Below are positions 60,235 to 64,000 of a stretch of DNA of 64,000 nt, piece by piece. Below the pieces are notes generated by a model. That model saw nothing but the letters and a program-made list of their open reading frames with translations. It was not told the DNA's origin and did not search any database. A program made the position numbers and the translations under genes. The DNA comes from Viscum album (taxonomy: Eukaryota > Streptophyta > Magnoliopsida > Santalales > Viscaceae): positions 1,361,632,393 to 1,361,696,392 of the forward strand of contig OY728130.1 in assembly GCA_963277665.1 (NCBI GenBank), in the 5' to 3' direction. How positions within the stretch are numbered: position 1 is the stretch's first letter; each line of letters starts with the position of its first letter.

Positions 60235-60380
60235 AAATATTTTTTCATGATACCCACTACTCAATCTCATGATGGTACACATTTTATCGTAGAAACTTGT
60301 TTATCTACCTTCTCCTTCGTAAAATGGTACTCTATTTCGATGTGCTTCATACTTAAGTGTTAAATATGATTTTTTCTAAA
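60235..60380 (-). pseudogene. Copia RNase H C-terminal fragment
   Basis: MKHIEIEYHFTKEKVDKQV (60352-60296) is unbroken and matches the conserved KHIEIDYHFxREKV motif. A decayed stretch corresponding to the DxLTKPL end follows towards 60235. The N-terminal half of the domain cannot be followed reliably. Confidence 0.75.
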
Positions 60381-60889
60381 TTCTATAACACTATAACTTT
60401 CATTAATATTTTTTATTATAAATAATATATTAGTTCTAATATATTCATGATAATATTTCATAAAAAAACTGAGTAAATTATTGAGTTGTTTCTGCATATT
60501 ATTCCTCTGCACTTCTTGAGGATATAAATTCCTACTTTTTTAATTTTAAAACAATTTCAAGAGATGATAATGTATAACACACCACCTAAAGCCGAATTTA
60601 GTTCATCTACTAAAAATCTATAATTGAAATCCATATTGACCACTAATTGATGATATGAATTGGAGCAATAATACAAAACGTAATCCACTATTTTGTTGAT
60701 ATATCTAAGTATCCATGTCACAACGTTGATGTGACTTTCCTTGGGATAACTATAATATACTATAGATTTTTATGTGGGAAAAAATATGTATTATTGTTTT
60801 TCATGTAATGTAGGATAAATAAAATATTTCTTTAGAGTTTCACATCAACTTTCTTTCCTTTACCATAATTAAAAAAAATTTGGCCACCG

Positions 60890-61330
60890 TCGGGGTTTCC
60901 CTTGGTTTTGAATCTTCAAATTTAAATCATTTCAAAACATCCTTACCATGTTTAGTTTATGAGATAAACATTCCATATAGTTTCTTGATGTAGGCTTCTT
61001 ATTCAAGGAATACATTCAAGAATGTTGATTGGATGTCCATTTGATATACATTAAAATCTTTTTTCATGGATACAACTATAAATAATATAATTGAATTATA
61101 CCGGCCCACTACTGAAAATGTTTCATCATTATAAACTCCCTTTATTTAGGAATAGAATATTCACATGGTAACTTCTTTATTCTTTATAACAATTAAATAT
61201 TCATTGTGTTTGTTTTTGAAAGACCATTTAGTTATGATAATATTTTAATTATTGGGCATTGTGATAGTTTTGCATGTCTAGTTCCTAATTTGATCAAAAC
61301 CATCATTCATGGATTTTTCTAATATGTACA
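60890..61330 (-). pseudogene. Copia reverse transcriptase with internal deletion
   Basis: From right to left: IITKWSFKNKHNEYL (about 61240-61190), matching IGTKWVFRNKxDE; VYNDETFSVVGR (about 61140), matching YDETFAPVAR; and YQMDIQSTFLNV...EAYIKK (about 61060-60985), matching QMDVKSAFLNGxLxEEVYVxQ. The next recognisable block is HGKDVLK-FKFEDSKPRETP (60951-60890), which normally lies ~150 residues further on. The YVDD-containing part between them is missing, with the junction near 60970. Stops are frequent. Confidence 0.75.
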
Positions 61331-62189
61331 TAGAGAAGAATCATCAAATTATTTTTGTTACATATGATATAACAATTTGACTTTCTTATGAATCATTATC
61401 ATTTGAATATCAATCAAGGATGACTAGTCTTCCATTATGTTTCAATTAGTGATTTCATCTATTTAAGATAGTTTACATATAATAGTTATTCTTAGTGGAT
61501 TATTTTAATCATAATCTCATTTCGTAAAGTTTTTAATTTCATTTCAACTCATCCTAAGTTGGATACATATCCATCATTTTCCTCATCATATTATGGATTA
61601 ATTTTGTGAATTTTATACACATTTGAAGATGAAATATGCTCCCCAGAATCTAAAATATCTTAGTATTTATTCATAGTCACATTATAAATTTAAAATATTT
61701 ATAAATCTATTTATTTGAGAATCGATATTTCTTATTCATGGATGAGTATCCAGAAAATATTCATCCATCCCCATGTAAATATAACATTTTATTATTATCT
61801 TTATTTAGTATGTAGAACTTACTTATAAATAATCATTATTATTTACAGATGAGATTTTTTCTATACCACATAATATATATATATTCTTATATTTATTTAG
61901 ACATTAAAATTTCTTATTGGAGATGTATATAACTATTAAGACCTCTTCCGTCCTATAATTCTATGATAAGTATTTTTCAGTGAGAATATTTTGATCCATA
62001 TTGTTAATTAAAATATTTATTCTTTGAAAAAAATCCATTTTATGAATGATTTCTCATCACTAAAACATGATACTAAATCCCATGATTCATTATATAATTC
62101 CCTACATGGGTATTTTATGAATTCCATAAAATTTTAAGTAAAAAAATTCTAAATTTTGACCCCTTGAATTATTTTAACTTCTATTCAGT

Positions 62190-62390
62190 ATTAAATGATG
62201 TACTAATACAATTCAGACATATGAGTAATAACTATCATCCAATCCATCCTACCAAAATCATTAATAATCAAAAAATAATCCCATTATCATACAATTCATT
62301 AGGAGTATTTGGACTAATAAATCCCACATGAACAAGATATAATACTTTTAATGAATTTCTTTTCTTAAGATCATACATCTTCTATTATTT
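62190..62390 (-). pseudogene. Copia integrase core fragment, low similarity
   Basis: KKRNSLKVLYLVHVGFISPN and IIF-LLMILVGWIG on the minus strand follow the copia pattern LELVHxDVCGPI...YFLLFIDDFSRxTWV. Position upstream of the reverse transcriptase fits. The catalytic residues are not preserved. Confidence 0.5.
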
Positions 62391-62399
62391 TCTCATTTT

Positions 62400-64000
62400 T
62401 AAAAGAGGAACAAGTATGTGTCTTTTTTCTTTTTGTATATGAAAATTAAGTTCTACCTTGGTCTTCCCTAGATATCCTAAATATATTTTGTGTTTTAGAT
62501 ACCATATCACTTATTCCATACATTTTTTCATCTTCTTAAATAAATAATTCCCCAATTTTATTCATTATTAAAATATAAATATCCATTGGTTTTTCATCAT
62601 TTAAGTTCAAGTGAATCATCTATTGATTTAATGGTTCACCCCTTGCTTCCAAATTCCACAAAAACTACATAGTCACACAACAATATCACACTCAAAAAGT
62701 GTGCCTAAGTTCATCTACTAAGAGAAAATATATTGTATGGAGATCTTTTACACCATCTATATCCATCATAAAGATAATGTTTTGAGTCCTTCATCATTTT
62801 CAAGCTAAACCACTACACATTTTTATATTTGATGAAATTAATTTTTTTTTATTTTAAGTCATTATTGAGGTACATACCCTATTAAAAACCCATAAACTAG
62901 ACCATTCCATTTCTCTCAATGATACTTGAGTTAATATTTCCTTCTCAAACAATTTATTTTTTCTCAATGGATGTTAAGGAACATCTTATAAATATTTATA
63001 CTCATGTGACTCTTTTGGATGAATTAGTTATCTTTCATTCTACAAAACTAAAAAAATGTATTAATTTTATCAATAAGTTGGATAATGTTCTTAGATACTG
63101 AATTCCTCATTTTTGGGTCTAATGAGTCACTAATTATTGTTCCCATGAGACACATTATTATGCCATATGTTCATATCATTCACCCAAAACATTAACTATT
63201 AAAATAATTAAAATATTCTGGAAATTTATTTTCTTATTTCTAGTGGTATTGGTCTATAATTTTTTTTAAATGGAGAAGACATACTAAGTGTGTCCCAATT
63301 TTCCAAACCAATGAAACTTATTTTTTTGTTAAATTCTCCAACTTCTCACTACATGAAAAGTTTTCTTTGTAGATTATCCCAAATTCAATTTCCTTCGTAG
63401 ATATGATGCTATTGGTATTCCTTGAGGAATGACTATATTTGTTATTTGATCATTCTATATAAATTATTCCCTTTATTTTTAAGTCCCTACCCTATTGTAA
63501 TAGTAATATTCTAGTCAATGGTTACTATCATGAATTATTTACCCTCAAGTGGGATCGATTTCTTTGTGAAACCTAATACTATGCAAAGTGGAAGGAATAT
63601 TTTTTAAACCTCAACCTTCTAACTCTAAAACCCTAAATTCCTCTTTATGTTCTTCATTCTTCTTGATCATTTCTTTCACTTTATTGTTCAAGAATTCAAA
63701 TATTCCCTTACTACCCTATGTTTTTAGATATTTATTATTTATATTTTTCAATTAAACCTTTTAATTTTGAATTCTCTTCATCCAATTTATTTATATACCA
63801 ATTTTAGTCAAGAAACATTTCATTATCCTTCTTGGTTTCACCCATCAATTTGTTATATAATTCAAGGGATACCTCATGATAAACTTGTAAATCAACGCAC
63901 CCAAAAAAATTATTATCTAAAACATCACTATCATCATTTATGGTCTATTTTCAAAAAACACTAATACATATTATCTATATTCTATATAATCCTCAACCTC
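62400..64000. other. AT-rich window end, no recognised gene
   Basis: Possibly the upstream part (pre-integrase, protease, gag) of the copia remnant to the left, but no motif could be confirmed. Plus-strand frames at 62919-63101 and 63767-63964 have no known domain. Confidence 0.4.

Larger units (their letters stand above)
60230..62400 (-). mobile_element. Decayed Ty1/copia pol remnant on minus strand
   Basis: RNase H, reverse transcriptase and integrase fragments occur in copia order going leftwards, all badly mutated. It differs from the Sirevirus-like element in its motifs and is older. LTRs, gag and TSD were not found; upstream parts may extend beyond 62.4 kb towards the window end. Confidence 0.7.

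Overview
This window looks like intergenic nuclear DNA from a large, repeat-rich plant genome, probably a flowering plant. It is very AT-rich and holds no intact host gene. Almost everything recognisable is an LTR retrotransposon in decay. The Ty1/copia element carries Sirevirus-style features, a lineage known from angiosperms. The species cannot be named from this sequence. All identities, counts and domain calls below were made by eye.

Layout. (1) 1182-4774 is a solo LTR (family A) with target duplication GTCAC and six ~198-bp tandem units. (2) 6758-18017 is a Sirevirus-like Ty1/copia element on the minus strand, TSD TATTT, with degraded gag-pol and a long extra ORF region downstream of pol. 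(3) 19434-30980 is a minus-strand, non-autonomous gypsy-like element (family B), TSD GAAAT, with ~4.9-kb LTRs around only 1.7 kb of interior. (4) 31217-42782 is a related element (family C), TSD TAGGT, with 4.4-kb LTRs and a degraded chromovirus-type gag. (5) 44094-52164 is a plus-strand Ty3/gypsy chromovirus, TSD TACCA, with a truncated 5' LTR, no recognisable gag, and protease to chromodomain remnants. (6) 52.6-53.7 kb is AT-rich microsatellite DNA. (7) 55.6-57.3 kb is a plus-strand copia remnant reduced to PBS, gag and the start of a 3' LTR. A 752-bp tRNA-headed retroposon (57316-58067) is inserted in that LTR. (8) 60.2-62.4 kb is a minus-strand copia pol remnant that has lost its YVDD block.

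Families A, B and C look like branches of one lineage. Their LTR ends are mutually inverted (TGTAACRACCC...GGGTNGTTACA), B and C have met-tRNA-type primer sites, and all three share a ~38-bp conserved block. Their LTRs carry arrays with a ~190-200-bp period. In A and B the units hold a TAACGG/GGCGCC core; in B and C three successive units fold as hairpins around a GGAGACGGTA...GTACGTACGC-like loop. The interiors of B and C also share an antisense tRNA-like module with Pol III A and B boxes. These arrays, the tRNA-like module and the extra ORF of the Sirevirus-like element are the observations most worth following up.
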